Part shown: positions 1 to 6,152 of the stretch, piece after piece
Numbering within the stretch: position 1 is the first letter of the stretch
Layout: each line of letters starts with the position of its first letter
Made by a program: the position numbers and the translations under genes
Notes under the pieces: model-generated
Databases searched by the model: none
The model's input: only the letters and a program-made list of their open reading frames with translations
What the model was told of the DNA's origin: nothing
From: Kiloniellales bacterium
Lineage (GTDB): Bacteria > Pseudomonadota > Alphaproteobacteria > Kiloniellales > JAKSDN01
NCBI GenBank assembly: GCA_022360075.1
Contig: JAKSDN010001065.1
Span: 1-7,744 of the forward strand
Direction: 5' to 3'
Length of the DNA: 7,744 bases

Positions 1-88
1 CGTCCGGCCCTTAAGCCTTTGGCAATGCTTCCTTGCGAAGACTCCTTCCGACAGGACTAGGAGCAGCGTTCCAGGTAGTGAGGACCCG

Positions 89-460
89 ATGACGAGATCC
101 AGGCTGGCACTTCTTGGTGCTTTGGTGATGGCGCAAGCGGTCTGGGCTGGGGCGGCCGCCGCCGATGTTGGCCGCTATCAGTTGATCCCCGACGCCCTCG
201 TGCCCGGGAAGGGCGGAAAGCTCCAGGAGCGCACGGTCCTGCTCGACACGACATCAGGCCTGACCTGGATGATCGCCCCGGGCGGCGCCGACGCGAAGTC
301 GGCCAAGCCGAGATGGGTGCCGCTGGAGATGGAAGGCTTCGAACCGATCGAGGCCGCGGGCGATTCCGGCCGGAACACCATCCAGCGCTCCTATGCCAGC
401 CCTCGGCCCGTCACCCGCGGCGGTCAGCCCTTCAACTGGCATTACGATACCGATCCCTAA
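89..460 (+). CDS. small exported protein of unknown function
   Basis: This encodes a 123-residue protein that I cannot assign to a named family. Residues 1-25 form a signal peptide: basic start (MTRSR), a hydrophobic core rich in Leu and Ala, and a likely cleavage after the alanine run near residue 25, before DVGRYQ. The mature part of about 98 residues contains GRYQLIP, then LLDTTSGLTW at about 51-60 and PRWVPLE at about 74-80. This 'value assigned to a residue-type, then W' style occurs in small hypothetical periplasmic proteins of rhizobia, but I know no function for it. There is no lipobox cysteine and no transmembrane helix after the leader. The ATG at 89 is preceded by GTGAGGA, a fair ribosome binding site. 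It is the only intact gene on the plus strand and is not in an operon with anything visible. Confidence 0.72.
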   Translation: MTRSRLALLGALVMAQAVWAGAAAADVGRYQLIPDALVPGKGGKLQERTVLLDTTSGLTWMIAPGGADAKSAKPRWVPLEMEGFEPIEAAGDSGRNTIQRSYASPRPVTRGGQPFNWHYDTDP

Positions 461-489
461 TCGCGTGGATCCGCTCTGACTCTGAAGTT

Positions 490-538
490 TAGAGCAAGAT
501 GACGTGAGGTCGGTTCGATCTCTCGTCATCTTGCTCTA
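490..538. repeat. long palindromic hairpin element
   Basis: A perfect 15-bp inverted repeat has arms at 490-504 (TAGAGCAAGATGACG) and 524-538. One T-T mismatch further in, a second 6-bp stem (506-511 / 517-522, one G-T pair) leaves a 5-nt loop. The whole folds as one 49-nt hairpin on either strand. It begins 30 nt after the stop codon of the small exported-protein gene. Elements built on TAGAGCA(A/T)GATG...CATC(A/T)TGCTCTA are frequent between genes in Rhizobiales, so I read it as a dispersed palindromic repeat. It may also end transcription or protect mRNA 3' ends, but no T-tract follows either arm. Confidence 0.7.
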
Positions 539-714
539 GGCCCCGACAGAGGCCTTTCCGACTCATCCAGCCTTTCCGGTCGCCAGAGTCGCCGACCGGA
601 TGATTCGTTCGCCGCTCGGCCTCGTAAAGAGTCCTGAAGAGGGCTCGTCAGCGAGGCTTTCGTCGCTCGCTGCGGCACCATCGCGTGCTGCTGCTCGAGG
701 CCGAGGAAAATGCG
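539..714. other. intergenic stretch with small hairpins, no gene seen
   Basis: No credible coding region is visible before about 628. Small structures are an AGGCC/GGCCT stem (538-542 / 551-555), an 8-bp stem TCCGGTCG/CGACCGGA (575-582 / 593-600) with a 10-nt loop, and a 7-bp stem CAGCGAG/CTCGCTG (649-655 / 666-672). GCCTTTCCG occurs twice in direct orientation, at 552-560 and 570-578. None has a T-tract that would make it a clear terminator. Confidence 0.4.
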
Positions 715-813
715 CTAGCGTTCCGACTCATTCAAAAGGTACCGATCTTTCGCATGGTATGCGCCTCACGGACCCAATTCGTTGGGGATCTTTTGAATAA
801 GTCGGAGCACTAG
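628..813 (+). other. unidentified plus-strand reading frame, possible gene remnant
   Basis: Between a TAA at 625-627 and a TAG at 811-813 lies an open frame of 61 codons that includes LLLEAEENALAFRLIQKVP. It has no recognisable domain and no convincing start or ribosome binding site. I list it only because its segment RLIQKVP is matched by RLIQKIP encoded on the opposite strand in the other arm of the inverted repeat here, with codon differences that include silent ones (CTC/CTT, CCG/CCC). That pattern hints that the frame was once coding. It could equally be an accident of the inverted repeat. Confidence 0.2.
715..813. repeat. imperfect 29-bp inverted repeat around a 41-bp spacer
   Basis: The arms are 715-743 and 785-813, and 24 of 29 positions match when one arm is reverse-complemented. 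The core CCGACT(C/T)ATTCAAAAG spans 723-738 and 790-805 with one mismatch. Each arm, read outside-in, encodes RLIQK(V/I)P. The spacer contains a short CCCAA-TTCG-TTGGG hairpin (773-786). There is no transposase nearby and no obvious target-site duplication, so an insertion-sequence identity is not supported. Confidence 0.65.
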
Positions 814-957
814 GTCCTCCGTCCGAACCTCGGGCGGCGTCAGGTCGGCAGCGATGCTGTCGCGCTCGAACCGGCCGACCAGTTGATGGGCAGCACGAAA
901 CGGCAGGTCATAGCGCGGAACCCGATCGGTTATAAGCACTCTGCGTTTACCCTTGGA
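766..957 (-). pseudogene. fragment resembling the C-terminus of an argininosuccinate lyase-like enzyme
   Basis: After a TGA at 958-960 an open minus-strand frame of 63 codons ends with TGA at 766-768. It includes LITDRVPRYDLPFRAAHQLV, followed by GR and, further on, LTPPEVRTEDL. In argininosuccinate lyases the C-terminal part has the pattern A-T-D-L-A ... L-P-F-R-x-A-H-x-x-V-G and then a 'leLtleeL' stretch, which this matches in order and spacing. The N-terminal lyase domains, including the flexible GSS-M-PQK-N signature loop, are absent, so this would be a remnant. It starts about 80 nt beyond the DppF stop on the same strand, so the lyase gene may once have ended the operon. The final residues RLIQKIP overlap one arm of the inverted repeat, so the end may be rearranged. 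The family call rests on one motif read by eye. Confidence 0.4.
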
Positions 958-1037
958 TCAAAAAGGGTCAGTTCATTGACTCGATGGTATGAGATCACGG
1001 TCCGTTCGATCTCGAGTCCCGGATTTTGCGAGTGAAT
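931..1037 (-). other. post-operon region, possible upstream part of the lyase remnant
   Basis: Directly after the DppF stop codon the same frame stays open for another 34 codons (IHSQNPGLEIERTV..., ending at a TAA at 931-933). The stretch ...ELTLFDPRVNAE would fit loosely in front of the lyase-like fragment if a frameshift lay near 940-960, but the resemblance is weak. An ACCCTT/AAGGGT stem at 949-968 has no T-tract, so I see no clear terminator for the operon. Confidence 0.2.
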
Positions 1038-2009
1038 CTATGCGCGCCAGCAAGCTGCCAGGTGCTTGTCTCCGTGGTCGGTTAGGGGCGGTTCCTCGGT
1101 GGCGCATTTTGGGATCGCGATCGGGCAGCGCGTGTGAAAGCGGCATCCGGCTGGCGGATTCGTAGCGCTGGGCAGGTCGCCCTCGAGAAACACGTGCGAT
1201 CGGTTTTTCTCTAGGACTGGGTCCGGAATTGGAACGGCGCTCATCAGCGCCTTGGTATAGGGATGCACCGGTCGACGGTAGAGATCCCCGCTGTCCGCGA
1301 TTTCGACGATCTTGCCCAGGTACATCACGGCAACCCGGTTCGAAATGTGCTTCACCACGTTAAGGCCGTGCGCGATGAAAAGGTAGGTAAGCCCGAGCCT
1401 TTCCTGCAGGTCTTCGAGCAGATTGATGACCTGCGCCTGAATCGACACGTCGAGCGCGGAAACCGGTTCGTCGCAGACGATGAACTCCGGCTCGACGGCC
1501 AAGGCACGGGCGATGCCTATGCGCTGCCGTTGGCCGCCCGAAAACTCGTGCGGAAAGCGCGTCATCATGCTCTCGCTGAGGCTGACGCATTCGAGAAGCT
1601 CGCGCACCCGATCTCGTACCTCGGAACCGGTTCTCAGCCCATGGACCCTTATCGGCTCGGCGATTGCCTCCTCCACCGACATTCGCGGATTGAGCGAGGC
1701 ATAGGGATCCTGAAAGATCATCTGCAGGCGCCGCCGGTAGGGCCACATCTGCTTCCGATTTAGGTTTGTGAGTTCGCTGCCATGAAACCGAACTGAACCG
1801 GACGTCGGCCGATGCACCTGCAGGATCGCCCGACCCGCGGTAGACTTGCCGCAGCCGGATTCTCCGACCAGCCCGAGCGTCTCGCCCTTGCGAATTTCGA
1901 AATTTATCCCGTCGACCGCCTTCACCGAGGCAACCTGCCGCTGTATGACGATGCCTCGGGTCACCGGAAAGTGCATCTTCAGATCGCTTACCTCAATGAG
2001 CGGCTGCAT
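1038..2009 (-). CDS. dppF: dipeptide/oligopeptide ABC importer ATPase, DppF/OppF type
   Basis: This is the second ATPase of the peptide importer. It hydrolyses ATP in the cytoplasm as half of a DppD-DppF heterodimer. The 323-residue protein has Walker [10 protein letters not shown] (49-57), Q-loop glutamine 100 in [11 protein letters not shown], signature FSGGQRQR (156-163), Walker B FIVCDE (176-181), D-loop SALD (184-187) and switch histidine 214. The C-terminal oligo_HPY domain carries Cys289, 295, 302 and 320. The usual H-D-L after the H-loop is H-G-L here. Length is typical for DppF. The frame stays open upstream to 2186, but the ATG at 2009 (MQPLIEV) is chosen because the family begins here and GGAAG lies 7 nt before it. 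It follows dppD by 11 nt, so the two are co-transcribed. It is the last intact operon gene. Substrate cannot be told from the ATPase. Confidence 0.93.
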   Translation of the reverse strand: MQPLIEVSDLKMHFPVTRGIVIQRQVASVKAVDGINFEIRKGETLGLVGESGCGKSTAGRAILQVHRPTSGSVRFHGSELTNLNRKQMWPYRRRLQMIFQDPYASLNPRMSVEEAIAEPIRVHGLRTGSEVRDRVRELLECVSLSESMMTRFPHEFSGGQRQRIGIARALAVEPEFIVCDEPVSALDVSIQAQVINLLEDLQERLGLTYLFIAHGLNVVKHISNRVAVMYLGKIVEIADSGDLYRRPVHPYTKALMSAVPIPDPVLEKNRSHVFLEGDLPSATNPPAGCRFHTRCPIAIPKCATEEPPLTDHGDKHLAACWRA

Positions 2010-2020
2010 TGACGCACTTC

Positions 2021-3064
2021 CTATCGCTGCGACTCGAGCGGAGATGATCCGTGTGTCGAGACCGGATCCGAGACGGCATGCGGTAGCCCCGGGCCGATGT
2101 CGAAGTGACACGCCGCCTTGTGCATGGATGCAACAGTCCTCAGTGCAGGCACTTCCCTTTGGCAGCGCTGGCGGGCAAATTCGCATCTCGGCGCAAATGA
2201 ACAGCCATCGATTTTCTTGCCGAGGTCCGGCGGCAAGCCAGGCAACGGCACAAGCCTTTGGTGGGTCTCCTCGTCAAGCCGCGGCACGGAACGCAAGAGC
2301 CCGATGGTGTAGGGCATTCGCGGCCGGGCGAAGATCTCCTCGGTCATACCCGATTCAACGATCCGCCCGGCATACATGACGTTGATACGATCGGCCAAAC
2401 CCGCGACGACACCTAGGTCGTGTGTAATGATGATTACCGCCATGTCGAGATCGGCCTGCAACTGGCTGATGAGGCGCAGAATCTGTGCCTGGATGGTGAC
2501 ATCCAGCGCAGTCGTCGGCTCGTCTGCGATCAGCACCTTCGGGTTGCAAGACAGGGCAATGGCGATCATCACGCGCTGGCGCATCCCGCCGGAAAAGTGA
2601 TGCGGATAGTCATCGATGCGCCGATCCGGCTCGGGTATGCCGACGATGGAAAGGAGTTCGATGGCGCGCGTGCGAGCCTGACGGGCACTCATGCCCATGT
2701 GCAGCCGCAGCGTTTCGGTGATCTGCCGGCTGACCGGCACGACGGGGTTGAGCGAGGTCATCGGATCTTGGAAGATCATAGCGATTTCTCTGCTGCGAAC
2801 GTGGCGCATCTGCCTCTCACTGAGTTCGAGCAGGTTGCGACCCTCCAACAGAATCTTGCCGCCGGCAATGAACCCCGCCGGCTTCGCTAGCAGTCGCATG
2901 ATCGACAGCGAGGTGACCGATTTTCCCGATCCCGACTCGCCGACAATGCCCAAGGTCTCTCCGCGGTCGAGGCTGAAAGACACGCCGTCGACTGCACGTA
3001 CGATGCCGGCCTCCGGGGTGCGGAAATGCGTCTGAAGACCGATGACCTCAAGAAGTGGTGCCAT
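2021..3064 (-). CDS. dppD: dipeptide/oligopeptide ABC importer ATPase, DppD/OppD type
   Basis: This is the first ATPase of the importer and partner of DppF at the cytoplasmic face of the permeases. The 347-residue protein has Walker A GESGSGKS (42-49), Q99 in [11 protein letters not shown], signature FSGGMRQR (157-164), Walker B VLIADE (177-182), D-loop TALD (185-188) and switch histidine 215. The oligo_HPY domain near the C-terminus has Cys288, 294, 301 and 319, the same spacing (x5, x6, x17) as in DppF. About 28 residues follow the last cysteine, a longer tail than in DppF. An in-frame TTG at 3094 would add ten residues ([10 protein letters not shown]). I prefer the ATG at 3064 because MAPLLEV...LQTHF matches the family start. 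No strong ribosome binding site is seen (only AGG or a distant AAGGA). The gene lies directly after the gene-remnant region. Confidence 0.92.
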   Translation of the reverse strand: MAPLLEVIGLQTHFRTPEAGIVRAVDGVSFSLDRGETLGIVGESGSGKSVTSLSIMRLLAKPAGFIAGGKILLEGRNLLELSERQMRHVRSREIAMIFQDPMTSLNPVVPVSRQITETLRLHMGMSARQARTRAIELLSIVGIPEPDRRIDDYPHHFSGGMRQRVMIAIALSCNPKVLIADEPTTALDVTIQAQILRLISQLQADLDMAVIIITHDLGVVAGLADRINVMYAGRIVESGMTEEIFARPRMPYTIGLLRSVPRLDEETHQRLVPLPGLPPDLGKKIDGCSFAPRCEFARQRCQREVPALRTVASMHKAACHFDIGPGLPHAVSDPVSTHGSSPLESQR

Positions 3065-3102
3065 CCTGCCACAATCCCGATCCTTGGTTATCAATGGGCG
3101 GG

Positions 3103-3344
3103 CTAGGCGGTCTTTTCACCCGTACCCGCCGCCTGGTTTCCCTCCAGCAGAAAGACGATGACGCGATACCATCCTGCGGCGCGAGAATGTGCTCTATCTC
3201 AGCTTCCAAGAAACCCCGCGGCACAGCAAGCGTGTCTCCCTCGGCAACCAGATCGCCGCACTCGAAGAAGCAGGAACCACCTCGGATCGCGCCGATGGAG
3301 CGGTAGGTCCTCACTTCGTCGAACCGGCAAGGAACGTTGATCGA
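3103..3344 (-). pseudogene. remnant of a small beta-rich (cupin-like or barrel-sandwich) protein
   Basis: The minus strand here reads FDEVRTYRSIGAIRGGSCFF, then ECGDLVAEGDTLAVPRGF and EAEIEHILAPQDG. The G-D-x-L-A-V-P-R-G pattern resembles a cupin strand pair. The GDLVAEGDTLA...ILAPQDG layout also fits the C-terminal barrel of AstE/AspA-type deacylases, so I leave the family open. Near 3163 the frame appears broken. In the frame that follows PQDG it runs on past the dppD start, whereas the frame one base over gives [25 protein letters not shown] sequence ending in a TAG at 3103-3105, 38 nt before dppD, which is a natural operon spacing. No N-terminus or start is present: upstream the frame runs straight into the amidohydrolase remnant. 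I infer a 5'-deleted and frameshifted gene. Confidence 0.45.
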
Positions 3345-3484
3345 CGCAACGAGAGTCACGTTTTCTTCCGTGCAGAGCATGCCGTGCTCGACAGAAGGGA
3401 CACCTGCCTCGAGGCAGGCCTTGAGCGCGGGGCCGCCATGGATATGTGCGGCGACGTTACGCTCGTTGCGTCGATCAACGTGCC
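3331..3484. repeat. 30-bp inverted repeat inside the gene-remnant region
   Basis: The arms are 3331-3360 and 3455-3484, and 27 of 30 positions match after reverse-complementing. The uninterrupted core CTCGTTGCGTCGATCAACGT is at 3462-3481, with its complement at 3334-3353. The right arm, read on the minus strand, encodes GTLIDATSVT of the amidohydrolase N-terminus. The left arm encodes VTLVASINVP at the junction between the two remnants. A 20-bp exact inverted match is not expected by chance in a window this size. The 94-bp spacer holds a separate perfect 16-bp palindrome, CCTGCCTCGAGGCAGG, at 3403-3418. Confidence 0.8.
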
Positions 3485-3505
3485 GCAAAACAGGTACATG
3501 GTCAT
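3345..3505 (-). pseudogene. amidohydrolase (imidazolonepropionase-like) remnant
   Basis: The ATG at 3505 follows GAGGG at good spacing and begins MTMYLFCGTLIDATS, typical of the first strand of amidohydrolases that cleave cyclic or linear amides (LFxGTLIDGTG). Only about 15 residues stay recognisable in that frame, which stops at a TGA near 3356. In the next frame the same strand gives NVAAHIHGGPALKACLEAGV followed by PSVEHGMLCTEENVTLVA, matching the central H-x-H-G ... A-x-x-A-G-x-x-S-I-E-H-G metal-site region normally some 200 residues further on. A large internal out-of-frame deletion therefore joins start and middle, and the C-terminal third is missing. One arm of the inverted repeat covers the GTLIDATS codons. 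An intact protein would be about 400 residues. It lies just after the SBP stem-loop, in operon direction. Confidence 0.7.
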
Positions 3506-3520
3506 GATTTCCCTCTGGCT

Positions 3521-3558
3521 CTGAAAGAAATGGCACGCCGCCTGTGGAGCGGCGTGCC
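3521..3558 (-). terminator. stem-loop after the binding-protein gene
   Basis: A perfect 10-bp GC-rich stem (3532-3541 / 3549-3558, GGCACGCCGC/GCGGCGTGCC) with a 7-nt loop lies 16 nt beyond the binding-protein stop codon. On the minus strand it is followed by ATTTCTTTC, a modest T-rich run. Stem-loops in this place often stabilise the upstream binding-protein mRNA and reduce read-through into the distal ATPase genes, giving more binding protein than transporter. A partial rather than full terminator is likely, because dppD and dppF downstream have no obvious promoter of their own. Confidence 0.65.
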
Positions 3559-3573
3559 TAGTGCGCCATGCTG

Positions 3574-5085
3574 TTACTGGAGCTTCACGGTCGAGTTAAT
3601 GATGTACTCGTCGAGACGGGGTACGAAACCTTCCACATTGGCGCGCAGACCGATGAGTTGCGGCTCGTAGTAAAGCGGCAACGCACCGCCGAACTCCTTG
3701 CGCTGCAAAGCCTGGCCCTGCTTGAAGAGCTCAGCCGCCTTTCCATCGTCCAGTTCGACGGACGCCGCCTCGATGATCTTATCCATCTCGGCATTGGCGT
3801 AGCTGTTGATCGCATTGGGTGAGTAGAAAAACGAAGACCAATGCTTATGCGGGTTGATCGTGAAGTCAGTGAAGCCGATGAAAGAAAGGTCGTAGGCGCC
3901 ATCATTGTACTTCGGGATGTAGGATGAAAAAGCCAGCGTCTCGACAACCGTATTGATGCCGACGGCCTCCAGCATGCCGCCAATGGCTTCCGTCACCTGC
4001 TTATCCATGGAATAGCGCCCCATGGGTCCACCCAGTTTGATCGGCTCGCCCTTGTAGCCAGCCTCCTTGAGGAGAGCCTTCGCGCGTTCCGGATCATAAG
4101 CGTAAACCGGAAGGCTGGCGTCGTATCCAATCGTTCCGGGAGGGGAGATCGAGTTGGCGGCCTTGGTTGTCCCCCCGAGAAGGTGGTCGACGATACCCTG
4201 CCGATCGATCGCCAGGGAAATGGCCTGCCTGAACTTGCGCTTCGCCATCAGGGGATTGCGAAAGTTCATCACCAGGAAATTGACACGCAGCGTCGGTGTG
4301 TAGACGACCTGGAGTTCCTTGTTCGAGCGCAGGATGTCCAATTTGTCGGGTGGCAGATTCTCGGCGACGTGCACCTCACCGGCCTCGAGAGCGGCGAGGC
4401 GGGTAGAGGTTTCCGGCATGATGCGGAACGTGATCTTGTCGGCTTCGCCGGCTGTGCCCCAATAGTCCGAGTTCTTTTCGATGACCACCTGCCCGTTCGG
4501 CACATAGGATGCGACCTTATAGGGGCCGGTGCCGATCGGCTTTTTCTCGAAGTCGGGCGACTTCGCGGCTTCCGGCGCGACGATCGAAACCTGCACGAGC
4601 TGGTTGAGCAGGCCTCGGGTTTTCTTCTTGGTTTTGATCAACAACTCGTAGGGCGCTGTGACCTTCACGGATTCGATGTCGCGGACCCAGAGCTTCAGAT
4701 TTGTGATGAATGTTTCGTCCTGAATGCTGGTGATGGTGTAGGCCGCCGCCGCCGCATCGAGGGTCTCTCCGTTATGGAACTTGATCCCCTTGCGAATCTT
4801 GAACAGAATCTCCGTCGGGCTGATCCGCTCCCAGGATTCGGCAAGCAACGGAACAAGCTCGACTTTGCCGTCTTTTTCAGCGCGGAACACCAGCGGCTCG
4901 AAAACGTGGGCGTTGATGCTGTAGCCCTGTGCCACCCATGTCTTCCTCGGATCGAGGGTAGATGGATCGGCCCCCGATGCCACCGAAAGCTCGAAGGCCA
5001 TCGCGGGCGGGGCAACGCTCAAGAAAGTCGACCACAGCAGCACGCCGCCGAGCAATGCCAATGTTCGGAATGGTTTGATCAACAT
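3574..5085 (-). CDS. periplasmic peptide-binding protein, SBP family 5 (DppA/OppA type)
   Basis: This 503-residue solute-binding protein captures the substrate in the periplasm and delivers it to the DppBC-type permeases. Residues 1-30 are a signal peptide (MLIKPFRT, hydrophobic core, cleavage likely at AMA-FE). There is no lipobox, so the mature protein is soluble. The SBP_bac_5 layout is visible: GADPSTLDPRKTW near the mature N-terminus, VFEPLVF and LLAESWERI, IRKGIKFHNGETLDAA, IGTGPYKVASYVP, RLAALEAGEVHVAENLPP, VNFLVMNFRNP, RQAISLAIDRQGIV and YDPERAKALLKEAGY. Length is usual for the family. The ATG at 5085 has AGGGAGA 5-6 nt upstream. An earlier ATG at 5090 is out of frame and stops after three codons. 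The ligand cannot be read from sequence; the deacylase 63 nt upstream suggests an acylated or peptide-like compound. Confidence 0.93.
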   Translation of the reverse strand: MLIKPFRTLALLGGVLLWSTFLSVAPPAMAFELSVASGADPSTLDPRKTWVAQGYSINAHVFEPLVFRAEKDGKVELVPLLAESWERISPTEILFKIRKGIKFHNGETLDAAAAAYTITSIQDETFITNLKLWVRDIESVKVTAPYELLIKTKKKTRGLLNQLVQVSIVAPEAAKSPDFEKKPIGTGPYKVASYVPNGQVVIEKNSDYWGTAGEADKITFRIMPETSTRLAALEAGEVHVAENLPPDKLDILRSNKELQVVYTPTLRVNFLVMNFRNPLMAKRKFRQAISLAIDRQGIVDHLLGGTTKAANSISPPGTIGYDASLPVYAYDPERAKALLKEAGYKGEPIKLGGPMGRYSMDKQVTEAIGGMLEAVGINTVVETLAFSSYIPKYNDGAYDLSFIGFTDFTINPHKHWSSFFYSPNAINSYANAEMDKIIEAASVELDDGKAAELFKQGQALQRKEFGGALPLYYEPQLIGLRANVEGFVPRLDEYIINSTVKLQ

Positions 5086-5148
5086 AACATTCTCCCTGGT
5101 TGCATAGCTGTTAGGAAAGCCCGTATTGGGGATTGCCCGGATCGGACG

Positions 5149-6132
5149 TCAGAGTCCTTCTCGAACCTCCACAGGGATGGCTTCCGCGCAGATTTCACCC
5201 GCATGGGTGGGGAAATAGTTGCACCGCAGCGCAACGATGCAGGAATCTTCGTACGGGTTGCGAATTTCCTCGACCGTCTCGCCGTGCAGGTCGATCATCC
5301 GCGCGATCAGCTCGCCCTTGGGCAGGATGTCGCCGAAATTGCATGCCGGTACGAAAAGGCCGCCTTCGCGGTTGTGTATGAAACTGCCACCGCTGACGAT
5401 GGTGTATTGGTCTCGGATGGGTGGTTCGCCAGACAGAACGCCTGCCGCCTGCATGAATCCCCGGATTGCGAGGAGGTAGTTGTCGAGGTGCTGCTGGGTG
5501 AAGGTGCCGCCGCCGCACTCGACCGTGACCGTGGGAACTTTATGGCGCAGGGATTCAGCGGTTACGGTTCCGCCTGATTTATGAGCTTCCGGCACCCGCC
5601 AAATGATCTCGACGCCGACGCGTTTCGCGAGTTGTTTCGAGCGAGAAGCGGCGTCTGTTCCGTCATCCTTGTAGATGACGAAGAACGGAGTCTCGATGCC
5701 GATACCACCGCTGTGGAGGTCGACCATATAGTCTGCATACTTTTCCAGATGCTCGCCGATGACCGAGGCGAGTTGGAAGCTATGGCTACCGCCCGGATCC
5801 CCTGGGAAGATGCGGTTGAGGTTCTGCCCGTCGATCGAAGAGAAGCGAGAGCGGAAATTGAACGATGCCGGATTCGCAACGGGCACTGCAACGATGGTTC
5901 CGGACAACGCATCGAGGTCGAGGTCACGCATGAACTCGATGATCGAGGCGGCACCGCCGTATTCGTCGCCGTGAATGCAGCCCTCAAGCCAGACGATCGG
6001 CCCGTCCTTGCGTCCACTGGCGATAAACACAGGCAACCGAAGCGGCGACCCATCCGCCATACTTCCCACCCGCAACTCGCCGCGCTCCAACTTTCCGGGC
6101 TTCGCCTCGGCGCTTCCCACAACGATTGCCAT
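5149..6132 (-). CDS. zinc-dependent M14/AstE-AspA-type deacylase (succinylglutamate desuccinylase/aspartoacylase family)
   Basis: This encodes a 327-residue cytoplasmic hydrolase with no signal peptide or membrane segment. The zinc site is clear: GCIHGDEYGG gives His54 and Glu57, and VDLHSGG gives His140. DGQNLNRIFPG (101-111) supplies the Asn and Arg (N106, R107) that bind the substrate carboxylate in this family, and TVECGGG (203-209) supplies the likely catalytic Glu205. From about 240 a C-terminal beta domain follows (GGLFVPACNFGDILPKGELIA). Family members remove acyl groups from amino acids, such as succinylglutamate, N-acetylaspartate and the ectoine intermediate N-acetyl-diaminobutyrate. 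Which acyl-amino acid is used here is unknown. A perfect AAGGAGG lies 7 nt before the ATG, the strongest such site in the operon. The gene sits 20 nt after dppC and 63 nt before the binding protein, so the enzyme probably processes the imported substrate. Confidence 0.88.
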   Translation of the reverse strand: MAIVVGSAEAKPGKLERGELRVGSMADGSPLRLPVFIASGRKDGPIVWLEGCIHGDEYGGAASIIEFMRDLDLDALSGTIVAVPVANPASFNFRSRFSSIDGQNLNRIFPGDPGGSHSFQLASVIGEHLEKYADYMVDLHSGGIGIETPFFVIYKDDGTDAASRSKQLAKRVGVEIIWRVPEAHKSGGTVTAESLRHKVPTVTVECGGGTFTQQHLDNYLLAIRGFMQAAGVLSGEPPIRDQYTIVSGGSFIHNREGGLFVPACNFGDILPKGELIARMIDLHGETVEEIRNPYEDSCIVALRCNYFPTHAGEICAEAIPVEVREGL

Positions 6133-6152
6133 TTGCCGTCCTCCTTGGTTGG

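Noticed and set aside
33..63. Possible promoter TTGCGA ... TAGGAG before the small exported-protein gene
   Set aside because: The -10 box is poor and the spacing is about 19 nt, so it is too weak to report as a promoter.
600..800. Plus-strand open frame of 66 codons starting MIRSPLGLV
   Set aside because: It has no ribosome binding site, its composition is typical of chance GC-rich frames, and it crosses the inverted repeat.
715..813. Miniature transposon (MITE) with terminal inverted repeats
   Set aside because: There is no target-site duplication, the arms are diverged, and the arms encode part of a peptide found in the flanking remnant.
949..968. ACCCTT/AAGGGT stem as operon terminator
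   Set aside because: It has only six base pairs and no T-tract on either strand.
3189..3524. Plus-strand open frame of 111 codons containing VTLVASINVP
   Set aside because: It is antisense to the gene remnants, and the VTLVASINVP reading arises only because the inverted repeat places the same sequence on both strands.
4183..5577. Plus-strand open frame of 464 codons
   Set aside because: It is a shadow on the opposite strand of the well-supported binding-protein and deacylase genes; it has no domain and spans their gene boundary.
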